The position numbers and the translations under genes are program-made. From Diploptera punctata (taxonomy: Eukaryota > Arthropoda > Insecta > Blattodea > Blaberidae), in the NCBI GenBank assembly GCA_030220185.1, contig JASPKZ010003844.1, positions 4,942,001 to 5,006,000 of the forward strand: 64,000 bases of DNA. Reading direction: 5' to 3'. Under the pieces are notes generated by a model. That model was not told the origin of the DNA, ran no database searches, and worked only from the letters and a program-made list of their open reading frames with translations. Positions 23,521-34,147 of this stretch are shown here, piece after piece. Numbering within the stretch: the first letter of the stretch is position 1; each line of letters opens with the position of its first letter.

Positions 23521-23590
23521 TGCCTGGACGGGATTCGAACCCGGATCTCTGAGTCTGTACCTCAGTGTGATATCCATTACACCACCAGGC
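23521..23590 (-). repeat. tRNA-like core, array unit 1
   Basis: It folds as a tRNA-like cloverleaf: acceptor GCCTGG/CCAGGC, D-like GTGTAATGGATATCAC, anticodon-like stem CTGAG/CTCAG with loop GTACAGA, and T-arm CGGG TTCGAAT CCCG. An anticodon read from this loop would be ACA, with G at position 32, which is unusual. I therefore call it tRNA-like, not a tRNA gene. Confidence 0.7.
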
Positions 23591-23832
23591 GAATCCAATT
23601 CAAACATTTATTTTTCTTATATATGTATTATATTCCCCATTATTACTAGATGTCGCGAGAACTCAGTCTTCACTGCCATCTAGTAGCTGACTATAACAAG
23701 TAAGCAAATTAAAGAGAACATTTTTACTTTATAGCAGTGACGCTTTGTCGATGTTATAATGTTCTCGCGACATCTAGTAATAATGGGGAATATAATACAT
23801 ATATAAGAAAAATAAATGTTTGAATTGGATTC

Positions 23833-23901
23833 GCCTGGTGGTGTAATGGATATCACACTGAGGTACAGACTCAGAGATATGGTTCGAATCCCGTCCAGGC
23901 A
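23833..23901 (+). repeat. tRNA-like core, array unit 2
   Basis: Same core as unit 1, but the T-arm is damaged: gatatggttcgaatcc replaces gatccgggttcgaatcc, weakening the T stem. Confidence 0.7.
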
Positions 23902-24126
23902 TTTATTTTTCTTATCATACCATATTAAGCTTGCATTGCTCAATGTTAAATATTTAATTATAACATCGACAAAGCGTCACTGCTATAAAGTAAAAATGTT
24001 CTCTTTAATTTGCTTACTTGTTATAGTCAGCTACTAGATGGCAGTGAAGACTGAGTTCTCGCGACATCTAGTAATAATGGGGAATATAATACATATATAA
24101 GAAAAATAAATGTTTGAATTGGATTC

Positions 24127-24196
24127 GCCTGGTGGTGTAATGGATATCACACTGAGGTACAGACTCAGAGATCCGGGTTCGAATCCCGTCCAGACA
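24127..24196 (+). repeat. tRNA-like core, array unit 3
   Basis: T-arm intact. The 3' acceptor carries one change (cagac for caggc) that breaks one acceptor pair. Confidence 0.7.
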
Positions 24197-24346
24197 TTTA
24201 TTTTTCTTATCATACCATATTAAGCTTGCATTGCTCAATGTTAAATATTTAATTATAACATATATATATATATATTCTCGCGACATCTAGTAATAATGGA
24301 GAATAAAATACATATATAAGAAAAAATAAGTGTTTGAATTGGATTC

Positions 24347-24402
24347 GCCTGGTGGTGTAACGGATAACACGCTGAGTTTCGGGTTCGAATCCCGTTCAGG
24401 CA
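24347..24402 (+). repeat. tRNA-like core, array unit 4, arm deleted
   Basis: About 14 bases of the anticodon-like arm are missing (ctgagtttcgggttcg joins directly). No cloverleaf is possible. Confidence 0.75.
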
Positions 24403-24430
24403 TTTATTTTTCTTATCATACCATATATAT

Positions 24431-25004
24431 ATGTAGCGACTATCTATCATATTACTTACAAATCTAATGTAAAAATTTGTAATTAACACGTTTTAAAAAA
24501 CATGTTTATTCGATTATTACAAATTTAAACATATGAATAAATATATTTGATCTAGCGAACTGGTAGTTAACATGCCCATCTCTGTTTCCAATTTTAAGGG
24601 CTCAAATTAGGTCGAAGTCGATAGACTTTTAAGGGGGTGAAATCCTGTGGTTTCTTGGGAAAGGAATTGTAGATTTATGGCATGTGAGACAACCTCTAGC
24701 TTTAAATAAGAGACATCTAGGTAAAAATCTGTCTGCCCTTTCATCCACAGATTTGAATTGCGACACTAATGACCTGAGGTGTGAAAGAGCGGTCTTAAAC
24801 AAAATAATCAATCTTCTTGTAATCTTGTAAGCCCATGTTTCTCTTAACAGAGATTTAGGAGCTCTTCCCCTATAGGGAAGGATTTGAACCATACTAATTT
24901 AGTTACGCTTGTTTTCGTATAGATGTCATTTGAGTGGTCCGTGGTCAGCGTTCCGCCTCATACTGACATCTAGGAAACCAAGATAGTACTAGGACGGGAA
25001 AATT
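24431..25004. other. Unassigned, possible old tRNA-derived repeat
   Basis: The start of this stretch, 'gatctagcgaactggtagtt' at 24550, has a weak A-box look. The frame at 24629-24892 shows no domain. Confidence 0.4.
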
Positions 25005-25225
25005 CGATACATTTTGCTTAGAGGCCTTTTCATTCAGGCTTAAGAATCTTTTACGAGCCTGAAAATCTTCAGACTCGGGACCCACGGCTTAAAGTCTCTC
25101 CCGGAGGACTTGCTCCTTGGATTTTTCCGTCCTAAAAAATCCATCGACCCCGGCCGGGTTTGAACTCGCGACCCTCGGGACCAGAGGCAAGGAGCATAAC
25201 CACTAGTTCATCGCGGCCGATACTC
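25005..25225 (-). mobile_element. SINE-K copy
   Basis: The plus-strand end 'ccggccgggtttgaactcgc' holds the reverse-complement B box, and 'aggagcataaccactagttc' the A-box region. The body matches 20720-20930. Confidence 0.8.
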
Positions 25226-25313
25226 AACACAAACTTAAATGAATATCTGACGCATTTCCGATGGCAGTGGCCCATTGAAATGGAGGCTGTGGCTATTTCC
25301 TCCATAGCCTACT

Positions 25314-25575
25314 CCATGGCGCGACAGGCCTAGAAGGCCTTGGTCACCAGCCGATAGCTGATGTCACATACATAGTGTTAATCACGAGGTGAGTGATCAT
25401 ATAGCCAGTATAGGGATGACATGTGGTCAGTATGTCGTTTCCTCCAGCAGTTCTAAATGGTTTTGTCAACCTGGAGCCGTTACTTATTGCAGCTATCCAA
25501 TTTTGCTCACGATGCTGGATGGACACCGGTCCCATACTGACCGAAACTTCACAAGAAAATTTCTTCCCCAAGGGA
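25314..25575 (-). mobile_element. SINE-G copy, tRNA head missing
   Basis: It spans from 'ccatggcgcgacaggcctag' to 'ttcttccccaagggaatt'. The tRNA-like head expected to its right is replaced by A-rich DNA. The frames 25344-25610, 25389-25580 and 25423-25716 are read-throughs. Confidence 0.85.
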
Positions 25576-25854
25576 ATTAAAAAAAATAAGTCACACAAGA
25601 CCCAAATCAAAAGCCAAAAGAAATCAAGATGGACAACCAGAATGCGGCGGGTTTGCGGCTGCTGCGTTGCCAGCCAACTTCTGGTGAAGCTGGCAAGGGG
25701 ACGAAGAGTCCATTAACCCCCAAAACATGTTTAAGTAATGCCGAAGCAATTACTTAATTTAATAAATGTAAAACACTGAAAATATTCGCCGCATGGCTGT
25801 AGACTGGTAGCTATATGTCGTGTTCCGTGCTGATTGGCTCCTGTACCTATCGAG

Positions 25855-25961
<107 letters not shown>

Positions 25962-26164
25962 TAAATAGATTTCCGTAAGATCGGATTTTTATGTTTTAAA
26001 ATTAGTAGGCCTACTTTTATGTACTTTGATCAGAAATGTTAATGTTATTATACAATCGTTAGAAGATTGTTTAAATATGTATCTTTGAATGACCAATCAG
26101 ATTTCGAGCACGTGGTCTTCCCAAGCGGTACCCATCAACGCCCGAGTTGTGATATGTTGGCGGA

Positions 26165-26400
26165 CGGTGCGTCCCCTCTAGGTGGTCCTCCATTCCCGGT
26201 GGAATGATGAGGACTTAGAAAAATGTTGTATGTTGTAATTTTGGTCTTCGAAATGTTCTGTAGGCTTTGCCGAGACCCCGGAATGTGTATGGCGGACATG
26301 TGCCTGCGTGCTGGGGTCCTCCATTCCCGATGGAATGATTGGACTTGGAATATTTTTTAGCATCTTAGTTTTTGTACTTAGAAAATTTCGGTAGACTACA
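26165..26400. repeat. Imperfect tandem duplication, about 125-bp period
   Basis: 'ggtcctccattcccggtgga' at 26193 recurs as ggtcctccattcccgatgga at 26318, each followed by atgat..ggactt.gaa and later 'ttcggtag' or 'ttctgtag'. Composition is GC-richer than its flanks. No domain was recognised in the 61-codon minus frame 26178-26363. Confidence 0.65.
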
Positions 26401-26424
26401 CAAAAATATATTTTTATGTGGAAT

Positions 26425-26500
26425 ATCCGGGAACTGAACCCAGAGCACTGGAATATCGATTCAATATCCCAATATTAGGCCTACACCACCAAGATGGTCT
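26425..26500 (-). repeat. tRNA-like segment
   Basis: Minus-strand reading has ggtggtgtaggccta (D-arm-like) and gctctgggttcagttcc (B-box-like), with a seven-pair stem GGGATAT/ATATTCC between. It is probably the head of a tRNA-derived SINE not seen elsewhere in this window. No terminator or intact acceptor stem. Confidence 0.4.
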
Positions 26501-26589
26501 TGCTAACAACTTAGCTAACCTGTGATAGCATCCAATTTCAAAGTTGTAAAACAGATTTTTATACAATTAGTAAATTTTGATAATTGGTG

Positions 26590-26930
26590 TAGGGTTAAGG
26601 AAACATTTTGGCCCAAAGAGGAACGAACAAACAGTGAAGTGAGAAAACTACATAACAGCGAGTTAGATAATTTTTGTGGGGGACTTAATATAACAATAAC
26701 AATTGAGTCTCGTAGACTGTGATGGACAGGACATATAGTACGAATGAGGACTGAAAGAGAGGGATGGAAACTTCTTGCATTATAAACCAGAAGTATAGCG
26801 CCTAGTAGGTAAATAATGAGATAGGAGAATAACATTATAATAATGATTTGAGGAAGGTGAATTATAGAAGGAATGGTTGTAAATTATTAAACTAGGAGAG
26901 GATTATAGAGAGATTATAGATGGTAGACAA
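26590..26930 (+). mobile_element. LINE-A5, strongly degenerate
   Basis: It encodes RVKETFWPKEERTNSEVRKL and later pieces of LRW.GH..RM and GND. It retains the order of LINE-A but has many stops. The end near 26930 has lost the usual RAAMNLRVR signature. Confidence 0.75.
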
Positions 26931-27039
26931 AATAATATGAAATATTCATTAATGTGGTATAGGACATACATTCGTTTTAAAGCGCTTGTAACTTTTCTTG
27001 TAATTAATTCATTTAACTTATGAATTTATTCTATGGACA

Positions 27040-28430
27040 CATTAGATTATACTACTCTTCATGAAAATTTCTTCTAGCTCTTTAAGAGAAGGAAGGGATG
27101 GAAATATTATCTCTACTTTAATTCCAATTCGCACCACATTACCTCAATAATATTCAGTTCTGGAGATGGACCTGATTATGATAGACGTCTGATTTCTCAT
27201 TCATGCTTCTCAAATCAGTCTTTAACAAAATCATTAGTATGAGAAGAGCCATTATCACCTTGACATATAGCACTACTTATGAAGGACAATGTCTGTACCA
27301 TTAACTGCACATTGTCCCCTAGAATGCCCATATATACCTAAGCAGTTTCTTTGCCATTCATTAGGATATAATGAATATCAGGATATTGCTGCCCAGTTCA
27401 TTATTGAACCTCCATGGTGTTTAATTACACTGATCAACATGATTTTTGTCTCATGAGTACCAATATTTATACTTAATACAGCTTGTTATCGTGTTTTCAA
27501 ATATGTATTCGGAATTTTTTCATCACCCACAGTTTTTTTTATTTCAATTTCAATTAATGGATTTAAATAATCATTTTTTTAATAAACGTTTTTTCGTCCA
27601 TTTGTCCATTATAAAATAAAACCAAATGTGCTAACTCTGGAGATTTCAGCTATGGAAAAGAAATATCAAGGCAAATGGAATGCTATAATGCTGGCCGATT
27701 ATATTGTTGGACCATAAGGAGGGATGCTCCACAGGCGAAATATAGTAAGAAATCATCATTTCTTACTTTCTAGGTGAGTCCGAATGTTCGAATATTGTGT
27801 AGTTACGAATGTATGGAATATTAAAGTGTTTGAAATTATAAATTCCTGTCTCTCGAAAACCTTGCGTGATGGAGAAAAACCGATATCATATTTGAATTCA
27901 GGAGAAAATATACTATCAGAATCACATATTTTTCTTTCTGAGAAAAAAAAAATCATTTTTTTGTTGCTCAGTGTTAGGTACTAAGAAGTCTGAGTTCTAA
28001 GATTCTTTTGACATATAATGTCCTACCAGTAATAGGGGAACATGTAAATATTGATTCTTTAAATCCAATCATCAGCTGTCCAGACTTTGTTAATAGCACC
28101 ACTCTTTTCGCTTTATTTCTTTCCTATCTGTAATCAATTGTTTGCTAATTGCTACTCTGTCATAAATATCTATTTTGTGCAGCTCTCTTTTCACTGTTCT
28201 ACTAGAAACAGGTTACCTTAAATGCGAATTTAATTCTGCAATTACTTTATTTGCAGTAGATTAATGACTTTGTGACACTATCTTCTTCAGAACTCTCCTT
28301 TCCCTTTCATTCACTTTCTGTTTGCGATCACTGTTCCTTTTTTGAAGATTTTTTTTCTTTAGGCAAGTATGCAGACGTGAACTTACAAACTGTGGTCTTT
28401 GAAAATCCAAAAAAAAATTGACATTTTCAA
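27040..28430 (-). mobile_element. Tc1-like transposon relic
   Basis: Minus-strand reading from about 28400 gives DNA-binding-domain remnants (KVNERERRVLKKIVS, then SSRTVKRELHKIDIYDRVAI, typical of the paired helix-turn-helix region). Near 27440 it has KHHGGSIMNWAAIS, and near 27160-27190 SPELNIIEVMWCELELK, where the second E corresponds to the third catalytic residue of the DD34E triad. It ends with PSLKELE at about 27070. Stops and frameshifts occur throughout, and about 27560-27980 does not align obviously with a transposase, so there may be a nested insertion. The frames 27756-27956 and 27784-27984 have no clear homology. Confidence 0.8.
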
Positions 28431-28604
28431 TCACTGGTCACCAATCGCAATATATCCTCTTTGAAAGTCACTTAGATCATCATAAGCTTGGTTCCACAGT
28501 TACATTTACAGGTGCAGAAATGCTTGCGCAGTTAAATACTGGAGTAACATCTGAGAGAAAGTAATGTATTTCTGACTATATCTAGGTTATCCAAAATAAC
28601 CAAC

Positions 28605-29040
28605 TATCGAACCCATAGGTTAGTCTAGAAATTAAGAGAATTGATTTAATTTCAAGGAGTTGTTTATGTAAAATACAAGATTTGGAGACTTATGAAGAGA
28701 TATATTTTCCAATTTGAAGTTCTAAAAGCGTCCATGGCCACGAGGATATAAGCTCTTTATGCATCCCTATTCTGAATTAATGTTTTCCAATCATCCCCTG
28801 TACAATCTACTTTCTTCAAATCATGGTTAATGTTATTCCCCACCTCATTCTTGTCTACCAACTGGGCGTTTTCTTTCTGGTTTTTCTACAAGAATCCTCG
28901 ATGTCCCTCTTTCATTCCCCATTCGTTCCACATGTCCAATCCATCGCAGTCTATGATACTTAACTGTTCTTATTATATCTAGTTTTCTATAGATATCATA
29001 TAGCTCACTATTACCTAATCTCCATTCGCCTGTCTGTAGG
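28605..29040 (-). mobile_element. LINE-A6, with a 97-bp interruption
   Basis: The 3' terminus 'actatcgaacccataggtt' sits at 28605-28623; unrelated DNA follows to about 28722, then the body 28723-29040 encodes WRLGNSELYDIYRKLDIIRT, HRLRWIGHVERMGNERGTSR and KPERKRPVGRQE. Stops occur after the GR box. Confidence 0.85.
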
Positions 29041-29226
29041 TTATCCAAGCTCATGAAAATAATTATAGGCCTATGTACCAGAAAAAGTAGTGTTTCCATT
29101 ATTCTGTATATTCTCTGTATGTCCGCACGACATGAATACTTGTAATTGTTACTGAGTTAGTTTAATTGGTGTGGGCTATTTTTTATTTAAATGACACGAG
29201 CCTCAGAATTTCAAGTACGGTAATTT

Positions 29227-29827
29227 TCATAAGTAATGTCACGAGTGATTTCCAATTTATCTAGAGGATTTGTAAATCAATAGTGGCACTTGTTAGGACT
29301 ATCTAACGAATAAAATTAAGCTGTTTACTCAAAAATCATTATTTAAATATAGTTATCGATATTTTAAAATATTTATAAATTTAATGTAAACGGCGATGTT
29401 TGAAAACAAATCAGAAATATGAGGTTATGTTTGTTCACTGCAACTTGATCATATTATTTATTGCCAAATAGGATCGCAATATAGTAAGAATGCACCGAAG
29501 TGGAGAAATAATGAAACACATCAAACTGTATACTATAACCAACATTATAGGTTATTAATTTATTTGTTTAGTAAACTCAGTAAAATCATGGAATCTGTTC
29601 ATTATTTGCTATATTCAATGTATTTGTTGGAGAGTCAGTCACTACAAAATAATGCTCTAACTTGTACAGAATATTAAAAGGAGGAGCTTTCTTCATCACA
29701 AAAGCAGGAGCTGATAAAGATAAATTGATAAAGAGCGGGGTGAAATACGACTGTCATTGGTTGCAAAACAAAATTCATTGAAACGTGGTTGGTCATTAAC
29801 TACCATATGCGGCATGAGTTAAATAGT
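29227..29827 (-). repeat. Repeat F, diverged copy
   Basis: It matches 59856-60535 in the same orientation: tcataagtaatg, a truncated terminal hairpin (most of the palindrome is deleted), 'ctgtttactcaaaaatcatt', 'tttattgccaaa', 'ttaaaaggaggagctttctt' and the end ggcatgagttaaatagt. It is the oldest of the four copies by visible divergence. No coding potential. Confidence 0.85.
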
Positions 29828-29849
29828 AAAGTAAAGTAATAAGTAAAGT

Positions 29850-30100
29850 AATCCCACGACAGGCCTCGGGAGGCCCTTGGGGTAGTAGGAGGTTAAGGCT
29901 CCCACTTTTTTCTAGACAATCGGCACTTGGTGTCAGCCGGGTTGTCAGCCCTGCGTGACGGCCGCCTTTACCCCCAGAACAAGCGTCTGGTACTCATTTC
30001 CGTTAGAGGCTGAGTCGACCTCAGGGCCATAGTGCCGCCAGAAGGTTTTGGTCAGTTTAAAAATCCTGACCCACCGGGACTTGAACCCTCGACGTCAAGA
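29850..30100 (-). mobile_element. SINE-H copy, near full length
   Basis: It runs from 'cccacgacaggcctcgggag' to the tRNA-like head ('cgggacttgaaccctcgacg' is the reverse-complement B box). It matches 39432-39725. An aaagtaaagtaataagtaaa run flanks its 3' end. Confidence 0.88.
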
Positions 30101-30515
30101 ATATAATATATAAGGGGCTATTAGAGCAGAGGAAGACGTTCCACGTTTTGAGAATATTCAGTGCAAAGAGGACTGTTCTTGTGTCATCTAATATAGAGGT
30201 GGTTAGTGTGTAAATATTTTTCAGTTTTTCTTGAGGTTGCGGTACACGATCACTGGACCATTCAATTCGCCCATGTTTTTGAGTGCGCGTGAGAAGTGAC
30301 ACTGTCTATAGATTCTTTGTAATTCATGCCCAGTCAAGCATAGAGAGAGCAAAACGTGACATATTTATCTGTAAAACTTCCTCTCCTCTTCATTGCTTCG
30401 TTCCACTGTCATAAACTCAAACATTTTTGTTTTTTGCTCCACAATCATAATCAGGAAGAATCATGAGCTACGAAATCTAAACAATATTTTAAATTTGAAA
30501 ATACACACAGAAAAT
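30101..30515. other. Unassigned
   Basis: The 81-codon minus frame 30057-30302 includes the SINE-H head and shows no domain. Confidence 0.5.
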
Positions 30516-30925
30516 TTCAAAATATGTCCACCGCTGTGGTCTCGAGGTAGCGTGCTGCCTTGTCACGCAGCGGGCCCCGGGTTCGATCCCCGGTCGGGAC
30601 AGTTTTTCTGGGTGAGGTTTCTATCGGGGTTTTTCCTCGCCTGTAAGACAAATGTCAGGAAAACTTTAAGGCCCAAACAGTCCCCGAAATCATATGCCCA
30701 TCGCAATCATCATCATTCATATTCATCTTAGATTAAGCTTAGGATTAGGGACTCTCCTGGCGCACCACTATCATCATCACCCATCATATCATCGGGGCAA
30801 CGTAACCCCACCTTCCAAGCGCCCCAACCTCAGAAGTGGGTTACAAGAACGCCATGCCAGGAGAGAACACCAGGAATGTTGAAAGAAAACCTGGGGCATT
30901 TGCAAAAAAAAAAAATTCAAAATAT
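30516..30925 (+). mobile_element. SINE-A2 copy with poly-A tail and 10-bp duplication
   Basis: The body 30526-30915 is flanked by exact ttcaaaatat at 30516-30525 and 30916-30925. The tRNA-like head matches SINE-A. The 3' half differs from the long form: 'agattaagcttaggattagg', 'ctcctggcgcaccactatca', 'ccccaacctcagaagtgggt', ending in ctggggcattt and about 12 A. I treat it as subfamily A2. Confidence 0.95.
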
Positions 30926-31084
30926 TGCTTCTATTTTTAAAAATAAGTAATACCTGATAATGTTTTTATTTTTTTTTTTTAACTTACTCAGTGCCTCTTC
31001 AAACTCATTTCGTAGAATAGAGCGGACCAGGAAGTTCAAACCTACTAAATATGAATGCAAGTATGTTCTTAAATACTCTAAAGT

Positions 31085-31290
31085 TCAGCACTGTGATCTA
31101 GAGGTAACGCCATTGCCACAGACGCAACTGGCCTGGGTTTTTATCCCCGTCAGGACCTATTTCCTAGGTGAAGTTTTTTTTTAGTTTTTATTTTTTCGCT
31201 TTTTTTCCTCGCTTTGAGAGAACTATAAGGAAATTTTGTGGCCCTAAGTCACCGAACACAAGGCCATCATAATCATTCATGTCATAATTG
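31085..31290 (+). mobile_element. Diverged SINE-A relative
   Basis: Head: tgatctagaggtaacgcc with a damaged B-box region (gggtttttatccccgtcagg). Body: cctaggtgaagtttt, tttttcctcgctttgaga and 'accgaacacaaggccatcat'. The order matches SINE-A, with heavy substitution and poly-T expansions. Confidence 0.6.
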
Positions 31291-32500
31291 CCTGTTTAAA
31301 AACACATTACACATAGAAACACACAGAGAAATGGTGACGCCTAAAACGCGATATGGCCTCGATGTGAAAGTGTCTATAAATAAGAGGAAATAATAAATAC
31401 CGGTACCTTAAAATATAATTAATAAACTTCCACATTTATTGGCATCACTAATAAATAATTTAAACGTAAAATTTGATGAGATAAAGTTATATTTACTTTT
31501 TATTAGTTAACACCTAAATACAAAAAAAAAATCTTTCACCAAGGAACTGCGTACATACTAAGCGAATTCCTCTGCAAGTCGAATTTAAGGTCCCACTTTG
31601 CTGGTTTACGGGATATATTTATTTTGTTAAATTAGAGAAACTCAATTTATGATACCACCTTATTTAAAAGTGTCGGTTTGCAGTGAAAGCAGATCATGCA
31701 TAACCGTAAGGGTAGGCCTATCTATTGCATATTGTTGTATAATTTGAAACAGATTTAAATAATATCTACTTATTCATTTTTCATTACTTTATTTTTTAAT
31801 TTAATATATGAAATTAGTATATCTTATAGGATGTATTGCCAATTAAAAGTTAATGTAAACGTATGGTAAACATTGCGGTGAAAAAACATGACGGTTGCTA
31901 GAGCGAATTTTAAATTTCGGGTTTCAAGTAAATCCCAATTCTAATGGTCGGATTTCGCTTATTTTTGGAGAATACCTTCCATGTTTTTTTTAATAACACA
32001 TACTTAATTTCATTGTGAAACATCGAAAACTGCGACTGCTAGAAAGATTTTTACATTTTCGTTTCAAGTAAACTCCTATATCTAATGATCCGATTTTTCT
32101 GGTTAACGAACTCGGTCCTATTTTTTTTTTAATTTATTGCTGTATCTCAATTTTATTTATGATAAAATAAAAATTGCGGCCACTATAGCGTTAACATTAA
32201 GTATATTTTGATCATGGATATTTTCTGTGTCTACTAGATAGGATCAGTGAAGATCTGTAAACATTTTTTTAAATCTTTAATGAGAAAAATCTCAATAGCT
32301 TCATTCCTTGGAATTCACTAATATTGAAGACTCTTGAAGCAAGAATTTGCTTAAGTAAATCAAATCTTTCTTCATATCCTTATTCTAAGCATCCCATTGA
32401 TACAAGGCATCCTCCACTTATATCAATGGGAAATGTTTTAGTGTGAATACACACATATGCGAGCGCTCTACGAAGTCTCCCCAACACTAGCCTCGAGAGA
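31291..32500. other. AT-rich DNA, no feature seen
   Basis: No frame over 60 codons and no family recognised in about 1.2 kb. Confidence 0.55.
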
Positions 32501-32506
32501 ATTTTC

Positions 32507-32532
32507 TTCTTCTTCTTCTTCTTCTTCTTCTT
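32507..32532. repeat. (TTC)n microsatellite
   Basis: About nine TTC units. It resembles the GAA tail of LINE-B/C in reverse, but the adjoining DNA does not match either LINE. Confidence 0.9.
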
Positions 32533-32589
32533 AAGGTGTACATTGCATTTGCAGCGAATGTGCCAACCTCATGTTCATGTTGTTGATAA

Positions 32590-32750
32590 TGAGGTGTACA
32601 TTGTCCACGGTAATGGTCTCGGGGTAACATATTTGGCTCGCATGCAGCAGATAAGGTTTTATCGAGGTTTTTTCTCGCCTACGAGACAACAGTCGGAAAT
32701 ATTTAAGGCCCAATAGTCAACGAACACCATTTGGCCATCATAATTACTCT
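32590..32750 (+). mobile_element. Diverged SINE-A relative, short
   Basis: It reads 'gtccacggtaatggtctcgg' then gtttttt-rich 'cgaggttttttctcgcctac', 'gagacaacagtcggaaatat' and 'gaacaccatttggccatcat'. The order is that of SINE-A; the B box has been lost. Confidence 0.6.
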
Positions 32751-33177
32751 ATAATATTCACCTTGTTTAACATGAATGTATGAGTGAATGGTGTGTCTCG
32801 TCTTAAATGTTCATGTTTTCTCAGAGACACCCCCGTCATTGAGCTCATCCCTTATCCGGAGAGGCCAACGTTGTGCGGTTTAGAAATTATCTATATGCTT
32901 TCCCAACAGGTCATGTATCGATAAGGCCTCTTGATTTAATTGACATTAATTTTATGAATATTTTAAATTAGCTAACACATTCATATGGGGAGAGTGTGAC
33001 ACGTGAAAAGTACATATAAATGGGAGAGATTGATCTAAGGTAAAGAGACAGAGAGAGAGAGAGAGGACGGGTATATATTTAAAATGCTATTGTGACACAA
33101 ATTAGAGTGAATTAACAGCAGTTAAAATATTGATACAAATATAAACTCTGTATTAAAAAATTAATTAATTAAATAAA
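32751..33177. other. Unassigned; (GA)n at 33048-33064
   Basis: No frame or family match. Confidence 0.5.
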
Positions 33178-33179
33178 TC

Positions 33180-33650
33180 TATGGCACGACAGGTCTAAAA
33201 GGCCATTTACCTACCACCCGGCTGATGGTTTAACATCTACATGTATTAATCACAAAGCTGGACGGACAACCAGGGTGACTTGTCGTGCCTCCCAGCCGTT
33301 ATACCCGATTTTCTCAATCTGGAATCGCGACTTATTGTAGCTACCCTATGAATGGTTAATAAATTAGATTTCATTGAATAAAATTTCGTGTGGAAATTAA
33401 TCAGAATGTTGAATGAATTCATATTAGTCCTATTGAAATATAGAGGAATAGTCGCACTACATCAACGAAGTGTGAATATCAGGCTGCTGCCTCGAACCCA
33501 AAGATATTCCTCATGATGTTGAGTGGGCACCGGTCCCATACTCCCCAAAATTCCACACATTTGTTCCTCATGGGGACTCCTACCAGCGCAAGTCCCGTAG
33601 CTCTGCGCCAAGGGAACATTCTTAAACCGCTCAGCTACGATGCGGTACAT
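33180..33650 (-). mobile_element. SINE-G copy, split by about 160 bp
   Basis: The left part 33180-33348 ('ctatggcacgacaggtct' to tattgtagctaccc) and right part about 33511-33650 ('tcatgatgttgagtgggcac' to the tRNA-like head) bracket unrelated AT-rich DNA. No duplication was seen at the join. Confidence 0.82.
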
Positions 33651-33689
33651 GTATTTTTAAGGAACATAAATTCAGCTTATAACTAACTC

Positions 33690-33865
33690 ACTAACACTAT
33701 TAAATCTTGGGGTCCATGGCAGGCGGACATAAGATCTCCATACATCCCTATTTTGAGCTAATATTTTCCAATCATTTCCTGTATAATTCGCATGCAAAGA
33801 TGGTAATCAGTGTTATTCCCCCACCTTTTCTTTAGCTTACCTATCAGCCGCATTACGTCTGGTTA
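33690..33865 (-). mobile_element. LINE-A7, 3' end only
   Basis: The plus strand reads 'ggcggacataagatctccat' then 'ccaatcatttcctgtataat' and 'tgttattcccccacc', the reverse complement of the LINE-A C-terminal GND/WENNIN region. The extreme 3' terminus (33690-33710) is diverged. Confidence 0.8.
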
Positions 33866-33877
33866 GAATCTTCAGTA

Positions 33878-34046
33878 CTTAGATGCTGATGATAGAAGAC
33901 TGTCTTCTGAAAGGCCTACATTTTTAATGTTTGACGATATTTTATAAAGTTTTAGTTGAGGACGACTAGTACAATAAATACAATTTTATAATTTTAATCA
34001 ATAACGTCAACGGTGGTTTACCATGAATTTTAATAGTATTGATTGC
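33878..34046 (+). mobile_element. Penelope-like 3' end, inferred
   Basis: The stretch 'gatgctgatgatagaagact' followed by 'gtcttctgaaaggcctacat' is a palindrome (AGAAGAC/GTCTTCT) then GAAAGG. Next come 'tttagttgaggacgactag' and a tail, 'ttaccatgaattttaatag', that resembles the one-sided tail at 39880-39908. No coding sequence is present. Confidence 0.55.
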
Positions 34047-34147
34047 CTCTGGTTTTTCTGCAATGAATTTCCATGCCCCGCTTTTATTTACAAGTATTTT
34101 TAATTTAAAGTTTATGAGAGAATTTGTGTTGAAGAATTTATCTATTA

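Larger units (their letters stand above)
23497..24430. repeat. Array of a tRNA-like repeat unit: one inverted, three direct copies
   Basis: Unit 1 (23497-23752) is on the minus strand. Units 2 (23753-24054), 3 (24055-24273) and 4 (24274-24430) are on the plus strand. Each carries a tRNA-like core (GCCTGG...CCAGGC) bracketed by AT-rich arms (aagaaaaataaatg and catttatttttctt). Units 2 and 3 have a 294-bp period. Unit 3 lost about 75 bp from its right side, replaced by a TATATA tract. The outer edges are mirror images (atatatggtatgataag / cttatcataccatatat). Spacer DNA, including 'gcgacatctagtaataatgg', is nearly identical between units, implying recent duplication. Confidence 0.92.

Noticed and set aside
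23497..24430. CRISPR-like array
   Set aside because: Units are about 294 bp, one is inverted, spacers are not unique and the genome is eukaryotic.
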